From positions 1 through 64,000 of the forward strand of contig JABTTQ020002186.1 in the NCBI GenBank assembly GCA_016081115.2: a stretch of 64,000 nucleotides of DNA, given 5' to 3'. The notes under the pieces were generated by a model. The model searched no databases. It was not told the origin of the DNA and worked only from the letters and a program-made list of their open reading frames with translations. This document shows positions 22,849 to 34,326 of this stretch, one piece after another. Position 1 is the stretch's first letter. Every line of letters starts with the position of its first letter. A program made the position numbers and the translations under genes. Source of the stretch: Rehmannia glutinosa (taxonomy: Eukaryota; Streptophyta; Magnoliopsida; Lamiales; Orobanchaceae).

Positions 22849-25800
22849 TGTCACGCCCCAGACGGGACGCAACGATGACCAACAACTTAAACAGAAATAA
22901 ACCAAACAGTCTAGACAAATAATAACATAACCCCAAATGAGAACAGAGTCCAAAACAACCTAACATAAATATCTAAAATTAACCTTACAGTCCAAAAACT
23001 AACCAAATCAACGTACAGTTCGAAGAAAATAAATAAAGTACGCATCGCGTCACAAGCTTAAGTGTCAAAGGGTCCAACGCCCTTAAGTTACAACTTAAAA
23101 GGAAAGACAAAATGAAATAGTCCAACAACAGCAATCAAAGGAAGTAAGTCCAACAGGCGGAGCACGGGAAATCAGTCCGTGGCAAGTTCGGCATCTTTAA
23201 TGAACTCCTCATCTAGCCGTTAGAAAACATGAGGGGATGAGACAAAAATTCTCAGTGGATGGGGTGATTGTGTGCAAGGGTGGCGATATATATAGTTAAA
23301 AGCAAGAAAATTGTTGTATGAAAAATGCGTGAGTCATGATGCGTGTTTTCACACACAGTTCACAAGCATCGTGATATATACTTAGAATAATATACTTATA
23401 CAGTTTATGAAAGAGTTCATGATCACACAAGCACAATGTGATTTAGGCAAGGCAGGTAGTGGTTGCGTATGAAATGTAACGCCAACCTAAGCAATATAAG
23501 TAGCGGTTGCGTACGGATTTGTAGCGCCAACCAAATGGGTCCGATTAACTCCAGAATCATGTGGATCAGACAGTGATTCCTTCATTCTTCCTTGTAACTC
23601 CCCGAGCAAGATGGTCCAAGACATGTCACCTTATCACTCCATAGGCAAAGACAAATCCACAGTAGAGCTAGCTAGCTAGGCCCGGATTGTCATAATCATG
23701 ATTATACCTCAAGTACTACGACCCGCTTCCCTTGGACAAACTCCATCCCTCGATTTGCGGGATTAGGGCGATGGGGCGAGAGAGAGTAGAATAGCGGCCC
23801 GAGCTGCCGGTTCCATCCCCGACGTATCCATTACGATTGTGAGCTCGACACACCAAGTTGATTTCCAGGCGGGTAAATAATTACAAGTACAGGATGTCAA
23901 CCAGGCAGTCGAGAATATTGATTCAGGGAAGCAGTTCAGGAAAGTTTTCGAAATCGTGTGTGGAATTTATTGGCATTGGTGGAGTAATTTGGATGAAGAT
24001 AGTTATCGGGAGGATAAATAATCTTTGATGACTTGTAGAATTAAGTAGGACACAAGTCCCATTGTAGATTCGGAATCGCAAGGCGAGGAAGTCGCCCCGC
24101 GAACGCGTATTAATTGGTCAAGACGATCCGATAAGTCAAGGGATTTTTAAGGAAAAAAATATTGTAATTAATAATTATAAGTTAGAGGTTCCAGGGCTGT
24201 ACTTAAAAGAAAATAATTTGAGTTAAGGTGCTTGGTAAAAGAAGAATTTACAATTAGCTCCGTTTTGTAAAAGCTAGCTCTTTCGGGGTAAGAAGTTGAA
24301 TAAGTTTTTGTCTCGACCTCGAAATATTATAAGGTCAGTTCCTAAATTATCTAAATTGTTCATGGATTCAGGTTTTTAAACTTTTGGGGTCGAGTTTTTA
24401 TAAAATTCTCATTTTGGCCCTAAGTTGTTAAAATTGTCATTTCGGGCCCCAAGTTTAAAATATTCGGATCTCACGAATCGGAAGGGCTTTTAATGTAATT
24501 CCAGTTATAAAATGCCACTAAGGTCAGTGGGGTATTGGGACAAAAATTGTTTTTAAAATAAATATCTATAGGTCCCTTAACTTTTGAAAATCTCATTTTT
24601 GTCCTATTTTTAAATAATTGCCTTTAAGGTTTTTAGGGGTCCGATTATTAAGAAATTTGAACCTTGGGTTCATAGTATCATAAGGTTTTAGTGAAAATAG
24701 TCTTTTCAGGTACATGGATTGTATAAGTCCTATAAATTTTATTTTGGGTCCTCAAGTTTAATCTTTTATAATTTGGTCCCTCAATTTATATAAAATTACT
24801 TTCAAGCTCTAAACACTTGGATTTTGGAATACTATTAAAATATGTTATTTTCAGTCCCTTAAAAGTTAAAATTTCAAATTTTAAAACAGTGGGCTGGTAC
24901 AGTTTCGAAAATTACAAGTTAGCCCTTAAACTTCTAAAATTTTACAATCTAGTCCTTGGGCTTTTAAGGGTTGATTTTATTTATCTCAAAACTTTTAAAA
25001 CTTTATTAAAATATCCAAATATCATTTTTGAACCTGAGTACAGTCCCAGAATCCAACAATTACAGAGGAGTCCCTTAAATTTTATTTTCTTGCAATTAAG
25101 TCCACCAATTTGCCATTTTTGTATTTTAAGTCCAAAAATTCGAATTTAATCAATTATGCTCGAGTTTTACAGGTTATAAGTCTAATAAAACATTGATTTC
25201 AAGAATCATAAACATGCATATACATCTCATCCAATATTTCATCAAATGCATCATTAAAATGCACATGCATGCTCCTAAATTGTAATAAATAGCATTTTTG
25301 AGCAACACTTGAGAATTTTCACAACTTGATACTTAACATCAACATGCAATACATAATATATATCTCAAGTTCTCAAGAAATAAATACTACATGCATTTTA
25401 AAGAAAAACACCTAGGAGTTGAAAGGATTTTTCCACCCACCTTAAACATTGAATTGTTGCGAAATAAAAGGTTATATTTCACAACTTGAATATGAACTCA
25501 CTTAGGACATCCCCTAAGTCAAGAAATACCAAAAAAAAAGGTGTTAGAAAAATGGGATTAAAATTAAGAAGAAAAAAGAAGAAGGTGAAGAGGAGGGCAA
25601 ATACTACACTTACCTTATGTAGTGAACCAAAGCAGTCAACTAGGAGTCTCAAAAATGGAGTTCTTGATCACCCTCAAGGAATCACTTAAGGTCAGCCCCT
25701 ATTTCTCAAAAATGAGAATAGGGTGTTAAAACTTGAAAAAAATAAAAAGGAGGAAAAAGATAAAAAAATTCCAATTCTTACCTTGTAGTCCAAATTCCTT

Positions 25801-26864
25801 CACAATAATTTGAGGTCTAGTCAAGATGGTTCCAAGTCTCTAAATCTTCAAGTTGTCTTCTAAGTGTACCTCAAACCAAAATTCAAACTTAAATTAACAA
25901 GTGAAGAGGATGCGCTAGGTGATATCAAGATAAATTGAAGAAGAAAATTCTTACCTTGTACTAGAGGGGTTCGAATTTTTTGATGAATAAGGGAAGAAGT
26001 CTTGAAATTTTTTTTGTTAAGTTTTAAGAAAGAAGAAGAAGAAAAAGAAGAAAATAGGTAGAGAGATGTAGGAGGATTTTTAGAGAGAAGTGAGAGGATT
26101 TGCAAGACTTAGTGTATCTTGTTGGTGAAATGAAAATAGAATTTTTGTGAAATTTTGGCCTAAGGGCCGATCACTAAGGGGAGAGGGAGAGAGAAAAGAA
26201 ATTACAAGTCTTGCAAATGGTCTCTTGCATGGAGACAACTTTGGTGGTCAAAGTATGGGTCAAATTGGAAAAATGAAATATTGAGAAGAATAAGAAGAAT
26301 GTTGGAATATAGTGGGGAATGTTGGGAGAAATAAACTAAAGAATTGAGCTATAATGGTGTAATTATACACAAGATGTATAATATAAGGTGTATGCGTACA
26401 AGAGTTGGGAGATATTTCTACACCAAAATACCCTTAAGGCCGTCCACTATGCTTGCTATATATGGTATCCATATATTTTTTTTTGTCTCAAAATTGATGA
26501 TAATAGATGAATAATATCAATCTCCAAAATAATTAATGATTTCCTTGATCACTTATAAGTCTCATGATCACTTATTCTAAATCAAATTCTTAATTCTATA
26601 AGGTATAAATCTTTAAAATAAATAGTCTCTTAAAATTCTAAGGTGACTAATAAATGCACAAATAATAATAATGATCAATCAAGTGATCAATATTGTCAAA
26701 TAGAATTAATAAATGATTATAATCACAAGTAACAAATAAATGAAATTAGATGCGAAAATATATATACTAATATTTACCCGTCAAAGTGACGCGGTAAAGT
26801 AGTCAAAATAGTACATAGACAATAGGTGAAAAAAATACACGCTCGAAAAATCGAGGGCTTCACA
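22849..26864 (-). repeat. 5' LTR of gypsy G (about 4.02 kb)
   Basis: Pairs with 14025-18063. It starts tgtcacgccccaga and ends gggcttcaca. Length is within 25 bp of its partner. The 110-codon frame at 24817-25149 is interrupted in the partner LTR, so it is not treated as a gene. Confidence 0.93.
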
Positions 26865-26869
26865 CATTT

Positions 26870-27310
26870 AAATTACCCATTTTGTGTGTTGATTTCATTT
26901 ATGGATTAATTTTAACATTACTCTTTAATATTAAAAATGAATAAATCGAAAATCAAATTTAGTAAAAAAATAATAAAACACACTTGTTGTCATTTAAAAA
27001 GAAAAATAATCTTCTCAAACTTGCACGTGAAAGTGAAGCCCGGAAACAATTCCATTTACTATCATTTTGGTTCTCTGACAATTCTGGAAAACTTTTATAA
27101 ATTTTCAATAATGTCTTCAAGTTTTAGAAATATATAAAATTTAAACAAGAAAGTAATTTTCTTGATTAAGAAATCCCATATAAATATAATTTAATCCCAC
27201 AACTTAAATCAAATAAAACACATTTTACACCTCAAAAAATAATAATTATGACATGCTTATCAAATAAATATCAAACGAATCAAAATTTGATAACAAAAAT
27301 ACAAAACGTG
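26870..27310 (-). other. Leader region of copia C, right of the gypsy insertion
   Basis: AT-rich sequence between gypsy G and the primer binding site of C. With 13001-14019 it makes up the original leader of C. No coding content recognised. Confidence 0.6.
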
Positions 27311-27322
27311 GCTCTGATACCA
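27311..27322 (-). promoter_or_regulatory. Primer binding site of copia C
   Basis: The minus strand reads tggtatcagagc, a perfect 12-base match to the complement of the initiator Met tRNA 3' end. It is one base inside the LTR end at 27324. Confidence 0.9.
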
Positions 27323-28173
27323 CTGTTGGGTTTGCTATATCATATGGGGGTTACAATGAGTAAATTAAAATTTTTAATCTAATTAAAATAAGTGTGAATT
27401 CATCATAATAATTGCTAACTCCGTAGAGTTCACGTAGTGATTGTAACGATTGGCATTTTTAATTTATCATGTAAAGAAACAAATTTTGATTAGTAACTAG
27501 TATTAAGAAATTACCCTCATAAAATTGTTTCCTTTTTAGGGAAGATGGAGAGGGAATCAATTTCCGGTTATGTGGCTATCACCAAACGTCGTATGCTCGC
27601 CAATAGGGATTCAAATGTCTCCCCTCTAGTCGATTCCACCTTTTGATTGTAGACACCCAAATAAATTTTTGTCGCTAGTAAAATTTATTCAATTTTTCGA
27701 ATTGATAGCGAAGTAGAATTTTAATCCCACAATGAACAATTAATTGAAGAATAAATTGTATAGATGATTAATTATCGATTAATTTTTATATACAACAACT
27801 AAAGATAAGAGAGCTTCGAAAGAGAAAATAAAGAAAAACAATGAACACTTTTTATATCTTTTTCTCCAAAGATTCACTGCCAGGCTTACTGGTTGTTTGA
27901 CTCTTTCTGAAATGTGTGTTTATTATCTTTAGTTAATAAAATTATTTTATTTAACTGTAGGATTTGAAACTCCTCTCTAATCAAAACCACTATTTAATGT
28001 CTTTAATGGCATTAGAAACTGCCATATACATTTAAAAAGGAACATGTCGTGTACAACTTTGTGTAATGCTCACAATGTGGCAAGATTGCCATTATCATTA
28101 TATCTTTGTTTTTCTCTCTCTCAAGTATATCTATATCACACACACACATGCACATATATATATATATATATAT

Positions 28174-29599
28174 AGAATACGGATCCAATGAGTGCTCTCA
28201 ATTAGGGTGAGTCCATAAGGATCAATTCTAACCATAGATTAATATTTTTGGGTGGTCCAGATTTTTAGGGAGGTTTAATATTTATTTTCTTGTTTTAGCA
28301 ACTAAGAAGGGTAGGATGGTCATTTTACAATATAGAATCAGTTATTGAGATTTGATGAGATCTGAATCACGTTCAATTTTCTTCCCTCTTTCACGCGAAT
28401 GTGCTTTCAGTTTTTGACTAACCCATATTCGCTCATATTCAAGTTTTTTTTTTCTCGAGCGTATTCTGTTGTTAAATGCTTATGTAATATAATCATATTG
28501 CATATGTAGTATAACCATAATGCATGTGTAATTTAATCATATTGTTCGTACACAATTAAGTTGCACGATTAGTGTAAATATATTGTTTGTGTAGTATGCA
28601 ATTCTTGCATATTTAATATTAAGATGGTATTTTTTTGTGTAGGTGTGTGCATGTAAGTAATAATTTGCTTATTTGAACTGTGTGTTGCATATGTAGTATA
28701 GGTTTGTTGTTTGTCTAATGTGTCGGTGCTGCTTATGTAAAATATTTTTGCGGTGCTAAGTTAATGTATATGTGTTGCATATGTAATGTATATTTGTTGC
28801 TTATGTAGCATAGGATTGTTGCTTATTACTTGCCTATGTAGTTAATGTATTTGTGTTGCATATGTAGTGTATATTCGTTGCTTATGTTGTATGAATTTGT
28901 TGCATATGACTTGCTTATGTAGTTAATGTATCCGTGGTGCATACGTAGTGTATATTCGTTGCTTATGTAGTATAGACTTGTTGCTTATGTAGTATGAGTT
29001 TGTTGTTTATGACTTGCTTATGTAGTTAATGTATCTGTGGTGCATATGTAGTGTATATTCATTGCTTATGTAGTATATTTGTTTTTTATGACTAGATTAT
29101 ATTGTTAATGTATCTGTGTTGCATATGTAGTGTATATTCGTTGCTTATGTAGTACATGTTTGTTGCGTATTAGCTTTCATGGTATATAAAAGCACCATAA
29201 CACATCTATACAAGCAACAAATTACATCTTCATAAGCAACCTTCAAATTGTAATCGAGTTCTAGCAACTATGGCGAATTGTCTGCAACTTTTTTCACACA
29301 GTAGTGCATTGAAGAAGGGGGAAGGATTTACAGTAGTACATTGAAGAAGAAGGAGGAGGATTGTTCACGTTGATTTTGCTATGAGATTTGACAAGGATTG
29401 TGTGATCATTAGAATCAACTTAATCCCGTGAATATTAGGGCTACATTTTAGAAGATGACTAATTTACCCCTATATTTAATTAACTAGCTTGTAATATGCA
29501 ATTTTACCACTTAAATCGTAGCCTTTGAAAAATTAGATATATGGCTAGAATTGGTCCCTATGGACTCACCCTATGAGGTGGTCTCATTTAACCATCTCC
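28174..29599. mobile_element. Non-autonomous terminal-inverted-repeat DNA element
   Basis: The left end contains gtgagtccataaggatcaat and tctaaccata. The right end contains the inverted counterpart tatggctagaattggtccct and atggactcac. The inverted repeats extend outward through aatgag/ctcatt to about 28174 and 29599, about 70 bp per arm with mismatches. The element lies in the TA-rich tract of the C LTR and has no ORF with a recognisable domain. Its centre is a minisatellite. The superfamily is unclear; a MULE- or hAT-derived non-autonomous element is possible. Confidence 0.72.
28690..29175 (+). repeat. Minisatellite, unit about 80 bp
   Basis: The phrase gtgtatattcgttgcttatg recurs near 28867, 28948, 29051 (one change) and 29130, spacings of 81, 103 and 79. 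Other words in the unit are gttaatgtatctgtg, ttgcatatgtagt and gacttgcttatgtag. The unit is imperfect, and one copy is longer by about 22 bp because of an extra gttgcttatgtagtat segment. Confidence 0.8.
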
Positions 29600-30959
29600 T
29601 ATATATAAAAATCTTATTTATTTATTTATCTTGATTATCTAGTGGGCTTCTACAATTAGGCCTACTAGATTATAGTATGGGTTTGGACTTTAAAGTCAAA
29701 TTAACTTATTAAATCAAATAAATAATTAATTAATACACCAAACCTAAATTAATTAATCCAAATGGTTACCTATTTCATTCTATTTCTTTAGTTGAGCCTT
29801 CTAATCAAATTAGATTTAATTAGATAATCGAATTATTTAATTAAATATTTAATTCAACTATTGAATTAAATTAAACTCCAATTAATTAATTTATATTATT
29901 TAATTTCATCAAACTATTCAATTTATCAATATCGAAATGTCAATAACTAAAATTATGTGTGACCCTTTTAGGTTCACAACTAATCTAGTTGCATGCTTAA
30001 AACTTTTGTAACTTTCGAATAATAATAATTTATTCTACTAATTAATCATATTAATCAGTATACTTGAAATCGACTCTTTAATTTCAAGAACCTACAAATC
30101 ATGGTAACATCTAGCAAGTAGCATGATTACCTAGTATTAGGTGAAATAGCGAGTAAACATAGTTCAATTGCAAATATTACATAATGTATGATCCTTTCGA
30201 CAACTAATTTACCGATTAAATCTTGGGGATGGATTTATCGAAACTCAATTAATTTAATAAATATGATTCCATTTCAAGTTATAGTGATTCTTTTACGAAA
30301 TAAATTCATCGTACATTGGCTAAGGTCTTTGAATCACAAACTATGAAAGCACGGGAAATTCTCTTGTCAAAAGACAAGTTTCGAATTCTATGTTGGCCAC
30401 AGACAAGCCTCAAAGAACATCAGTGCAATATCCAAAATACTCATTTGTGTTTGTCAAGCAATCAAAAAATAAATTAAAATATTGCATGATAGATACAAGG
30501 TTACTATTGTGCCTCATGTACGAGGATAAATCATGTACTATTGCAATATGAAAATTCTTATTCGATAAACAAAGTTTCCATGTAAGAATTTTCATTGGGT
30601 CATGTTCAGTGAACTTGTTCGCCAACAAGCACCTGCATATATGCATTTGCGTCTCAATGTTGATGTTAATGGAATGTAACATTATGATCTCACGAGCATG
30701 CATCATATGCACAAGTCTTACGGGGTTATTCAATATCCTATCTAAAAAAACCCATCAAATGTGCAACCATGCCCCATAGCTTAAAATGATCAAAGGACTT
30801 TATGTTATGAGTAATTATATAATAAATGCAAAACATAAGATTAAGAAAAATACCTTTATATTAATATAATCTCCAATAAAATTATTTTTACAAGTAAGAT
30901 AAAATCCAGCTCTGATTGGAGTGCAAGACACCCTACTCTAACTTTAAAATCCACTTAAA

Positions 30960-31353
30960 ATGAAGGAATTTTTGGCATATTAGTCTTTGCAATTTTCCCT
31001 TGCTAATAGAATGAGAATGATACTCCCAGACACCATTGACGAGTTTCAAAGCGCCTTCGTCCCTGGCAGATTAATCTCATACAATATTATATTGGGATTC
31101 GAGTGTATGCACTAAATAAGGAATCAGAGAAAAGGTAATTGGGGGTATGCGGTTCTCAAGCTCGACGTGAGTAAGGCATACGACGACATGGAGTGGGATT
31201 TCTTGAAGACTATTATGCTTAAACTTAGCTTCCTTCCAGCTTGGGTTCAGAAAATATTACAATTTGTCCAATCTGTCTTCTTCTTTTTGTGTGAATTAGG
31301 AGGTGTTTGGAGATCTTAAACCTCAAATGGGCATTAGGCAGGGGGGCCGTTAT
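30960..31353 (+). pseudogene. L1-type LINE reverse transcriptase fragment
   Basis: The plus strand reads MILPDTIDEFQSAFVPGRLI (about 31020-31075), then YNILLGFECMH, then YAVLKLDVSKAYDDMEWDFL (31146-31205) and KLSFLPAWVQKI. These are the conserved blocks of plant L1 RT: SAFVPGR, and KLDxSKAYDxxEW with the first catalytic Asp. The following GxxQGxPLSP block is cut at 31353, where an LTR begins. No YADD block is present, so this is a truncated remnant of the RT only. Confidence 0.85.
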
Positions 31354-32287
31354 GTAGGTCGCAAGGGGTGTGTTGTAAGGTTTAGAAGGGGGGTTAAATA
31401 AACCTTACCAACTTTTCGAATTTAGTCCTTTTAAAATAATCTCAGAGTTTACTCAAATCAGCTAAGTCCTTGGGGGACAGTTAGGTTGACTTACTTCAGC
31501 AAAGTTACCCACTCAACAGACTCGACTAAGTTGTTGATAACATAACTCGCCCAGTCGGCCTAACATTTAACTTTTTAGTTGATTTGGCTTTTGTTCAGTG
31601 GAAGACTTAACACCCTTGTTATTTTAAACTTGTTTTTAACACTTGTTCTTAGAAATATTATTATCAGTTGGGTTAGTAATATAACTTAAACAACAGATAT
31701 AAATATAAGCAGAAAAAATAAAATGTTGTAAGTAAATGATACTAGCAAATTTATAGTGGTTCGAGGATGGGGTAATTCCTCTACTCCACTCTTCTCTAAC
31801 TCTGGAGGAATCCACTAAGTAACATATCTGGTTATAGAGTAGTTCACAGTCCGAGACAGCCTTGATCACACAGCTGGCTGCTCCTAGGACTCAACTTTTT
31901 CACAAGACAGCTGCTTTGCTACTTTAGCTCCCTTTGAACCCTTGGAATTAATCACATAGCCTTCCAACGAGCCCAAAACTTCTGGTTCGACCATGAACCT
32001 TTCTACAACTCCTTCAACCTGGAGAGTAGACCCCTTTTTTATTCTTAAAATGGTTTCATCTTCAACTGGATGAAGTATTCTTTCCTTCACTGAGAGTGTG
32101 TTGGATCGAGTTCCTTCGATTTTAGGCTTGAGGAATATCTTAGTAAGCTTGAGAGAATGTTTGTAGGTTTTGCTTGCTTGAATTGCTTGTTAGAACGGTT
32201 TGCTTGGTCGTTCATCTGTATTTCTCTCTCTTTCTTCCTCAGCCTTTTATAGTGCTCATTTGAAAATTTACCCGTTGAAGACGCCCC
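31354..32287 (-). repeat. Truncated Sirevirus-type LTR, third family
   Basis: Read on the minus strand, this ends in taaaccttacaacaca and cccttgcgacctaca, as the LTRs of elements I and II do. It shares the ctataaaaaggctgagg-like TATA region (minus strand, near 32240) and the tagtggattcctcc block near 31810. It differs from both I and II elsewhere, so it is a separate family. About 930 of roughly 1550 bp remain; the 5' side breaks at about 32287, where Tat-gypsy sequence begins. No primer binding site follows its inner end, so it is a 3' or solo LTR fragment. Confidence 0.72.
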
Positions 32288-32856
32288 TATTCGTTCCTGG
32301 ACTACAGGGATTGAAGAGTTCGCCAAAAACACCAGCATGGAGGAAAAATTTCAATATTGCATGGGTCTGTCTTCTCGAGTCATAGAAATATTGGTGCATG
32401 CCGTGGGTGATGGCCGAGATTTGAGCAAATGTCACAGCCAACTCCAGGAAGCCCACACTATTTGTCAGGGCGTGGAAGGGTCCTTGAAGGAGCAGGCGAA
32501 AAAGTCGGAGGAGAAGGCGGTAGCGGCGGATAAGGCCGAGCATAAGAAATATTGGCGTAGGAAGCAGCCGAGAAGGTGAAGGAGGTCCTGCGGAAGGAGG
32601 TCTGGTTGCTCAAGGAATTATTGGCCAAGCGAGATGACGAGTTGGCCAAGGCGGTTGAGGCCAGCTAGAATGCCCTGGAAGATGGCAAGGCGAAGGGTGT
32701 AGAGGCGTTCAAAGAATCTCAAGCGTGGGTTTTCATGTTCCAATGCACCCATGCAGCTAGACTTGAAGACATCTTAGATGAGATGCGGAGGGGCAAGAGC
32801 ATGAGCCAACTTGAGGATGAATTGAAAAACCTCGAGGAAGAGATTGAGCATAAATG
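32288..32856 (+). pseudogene. Antisense ORF of the Tat-type element (coiled-coil protein), C-terminal part
   Basis: Plus-strand translation gives EEFAKNTSMEEKFQYCMGLS, then CHSQLQEAHTICQGVEGSLK and a long Lys/Glu/Ala-rich heptad-like stretch. One frameshift lies near 32575 and one in-frame TAG near 32668. It then continues as ELLAKRDDELAKAVEA and ends SQLEDELKNLEEEIEHK at 32856. The composition is that of a coiled coil. Plant Tat-lineage elements are known to carry an extra ORF, often antisense and placed between pol and the 3' LTR, that encodes the 'putative gypsy-type transposase' protein with a coiled-coil tail. Position and strand fit. Function is unknown. The N-terminal half is cut off at 32287. 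Confidence 0.65.
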
Positions 32857-33249
32857 AGCCCAATTGCTACAACCGCTCCACCCGCCGAGGAGGGAGAGCA
32901 GGGCGAAAACGCCAAGGAAAGGGATGTCGAGGAGGTAACCTCAAGAGGGAATGTGCCTTAAGCCTTTTTGCATTTTTCATTTACTTTTGTAATCGGCCAT
33001 AGGCCCTAGACTACGTAAATTACTTTTTGATGTTAATGAAATATTTTCTTTCAAGTATTATCTCTAGTGCTTTTTGAATGTTTTTGCTTTTCTGTAATGT
33101 GTTTTGTGCTAGGCTGACTTATTTATTTGTTTATTTGGTTGTACTCGGTGCTTGGCCGAGATTTGTGTAATAATGAAAGAAAAAGAAAAGTAATTTTTTC
33201 GGTACTAGGTCGAGAACAAACATTTCATTAATAATATTTTTTCAAGTAA
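32857..33249 (+). other. 3' trailer of the antisense ORF, between it and the gypsy pol end
   Basis: T-rich sequence with no ORF of note. It includes atcggccatagg and a ggccgag word also seen in the neighbouring coding region. It probably serves as 3' untranslated sequence for both convergent transcripts. Confidence 0.4.
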
Positions 33250-33773
33250 ATTACATTCCATGGGTGATTGAATTTTTCCCCATTAAGGTACTCCAACTCG
33301 TATGCTCCATTATGCAAAACTTTACTTACTCAGTATGTACCTTCCCAAATCGGCTTGAGTGGGTCGGGATCACCCCAGTAAATTTATTTAAGACTAGATC
33401 ACCGACCTAGAACCTTCTTTCTTTCATTTTTGAATTATAATATCATTCACTCATTGTTTGTACATCCCGTTCTTCATCTCGGCATTGGGTCATTTCTTGC
33501 CCAACAAATCCAACTCGGCTCGCATCGTAGTTTCATTCACTTTTCACTAAATTTTGTAACACGGAAAGTTGGGGCCCCGACCTTGACTGGGATGACCGCC
33601 TCATCACCGAATGCCACAGCGAAAGGAGTTTCTCCCATGGCTAAACCGTTTGTTGTTCTGTAAGACCAGAGTACACCGGGAAGCTTCTCGGGCTAATTTT
33701 CTTTCGATTCTTCGTCGGGTCTTCAAAGTGTATTTAATGATTTTATTTATTACTTCGACCTGACCGTTCGATT
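33250..33773 (-). pseudogene. Tat-type gypsy integrase, C-terminal half
   Basis: Continuing from the MITE, the minus strand reads NGQVEVINKIIKYTLKTRRR (33769-33710), holding the catalytic Glu. Next come the segment leading to ETPFAVAFGDEAVIPVKVGA, then RVTKFS. At the end are VGDLVLNKF, FGKVHTE and a HTSWSTLMG remnant (about 33400-33290), the usual C-terminal fold of Tat/Athila integrases. Frameshifts are present. Confidence 0.82.
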
Positions 33774-34326
33774 TAGGGATGGCAACGGGGCGGGTCTGGG
33801 ATGGGTTTGGCTAAACCCGAGACCCACCCCACCAAAAAAATTCTAGATCTGGGACCCGCCCCGTCCCGCCCAGACTTGAACCCGTAACCCGGCGGCTCAT
33901 ACTCGCTAGACCCGTACAAAAAAAAAACAGTAAGAGACGGTAACATCTTGACAACATGTGCTTCTGTGTAATTTTACACTTCAAATTTATCATTAGTGAA
34001 ATGATATAAAAAAAATGATTTTGAACAACTAATAAATAAAATAATCGCATAACTAAAAAATAACTTGTTAACTAAAAGAGAAGAGCATATGTTGAGATGT
34101 TGACGATTGAGTGACGCCATAGAAATTGGAAGAAAGAGCTAAAAATCCTAGTTAAGTATCATCTTGTAAAATGTAATGTGAAAATTAAAATAATTAGTCA
34201 TAACTATTTTTTTAATAAAAAAATATATATATTTATATATACAGGGTGGGTCTGGGCAGGTCTAGCTAAACCCGTTACACGCCCCAGACCCAGCGGGTTT
34301 TGGTCAAACGGGTCCATAACCCATTG
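33774..34326. mobile_element. hAT-like MITE inside the gypsy integrase
   Basis: It starts tagggatggcaacggggcgg, the common plant hAT-MITE end, followed by alternating ggtctggg/gacccgcc words. The right side has the matching gggtctggggcg and ggtttagctagacctgcc words on the minus strand and ends …cataacccattg. The right end lacks the mirror of the outermost 10 bases. Flanking sequences rejoin to give an integrase frame reading HPQSNGQVEV, showing that this is an insertion. A clean eight-base duplication is not evident. Confidence 0.72.

Larger units (their letters stand above)
14025..26864 (-). mobile_element. Complete Ty3/gypsy chromovirus G (Tekay/Del-type)
   Basis: Two LTRs of about 4 kb (14025-18063 and 22849-26864) enclose about 4.8 kb of minus-strand gag-pol. 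Both begin tgtca and end ttcaca. The five bases cattt precede the left end (14020-14024) and follow the right end (26865-26869), giving a perfect target duplication. The primer binding site and polypurine tract lie in the correct places for a minus-strand element. Domain order is gag, protease, RT, RNase H, integrase, chromodomain. The chromodomain and the tgtcacgcccca LTR start support a Tekay/Del-type chromovirus. All domains carry stops or frameshifts, so it cannot move on its own as read here. It is inserted in the leader of copia C and is younger than C. Confidence 0.93.
4956..30944 (-). mobile_element. Ty1/copia retrotransposon C (Tork-like), nested host of gypsy G
   Basis: The 5' LTR lies on the right (27324-30944), with an initiator-Met-type primer binding site next to it at 27311-27322. 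The 3' LTR lies on the left (4956-9217), with a polypurine tract beside it. Gag, integrase, RT and RNase H occur in copia order on the minus strand (13000 to 9230). The two LTRs align at their outer ends, for example tgttgggttcgctata versus tgttgggtttgctata. The sequence taaaa occurs on both outer sides (4951-4955 and 30945-30949) and is a candidate target duplication. Gypsy G is inserted in the leader, and each LTR contains its own secondary insertion. The coding region is heavily decayed, so C is old. The Tork-like label comes from the LVDPP segment in RT and the NFVDWLRNIKIVL segment in gag and is an inference. Confidence 0.85.
27324..30944 (-). repeat. 5' LTR of copia C, interrupted by a TIR element
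   Basis: It begins tgttgggtttgc and aligns with 4956-9217 on both sides of its insertion: 27324-28150 with 4956-6240, and about 29600-30944 with 7845-9217. Without the insertion it is about 2.2 kb. The outer end near 30944 is blurred by mutation (…ctctaactt). Confidence 0.8.

Noticed and set aside
24817..25149. Plus-strand frame of 110 codons in the gypsy G LTR
   Set aside because: The matching stretch of the other LTR (around 16030-16370) is interrupted, and the sequence has low-complexity AT composition.
28690..29175. Possible CRISPR-like array
   Set aside because: Units are contiguous and imperfect with no unique spacers, and the context is a plant transposon; it is a minisatellite.
30410..30733. 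Minus-strand frame of 107 codons in the LTR of C
   Set aside because: The corresponding sequence of the partner LTR (about 8640-8950) is not open over this length.
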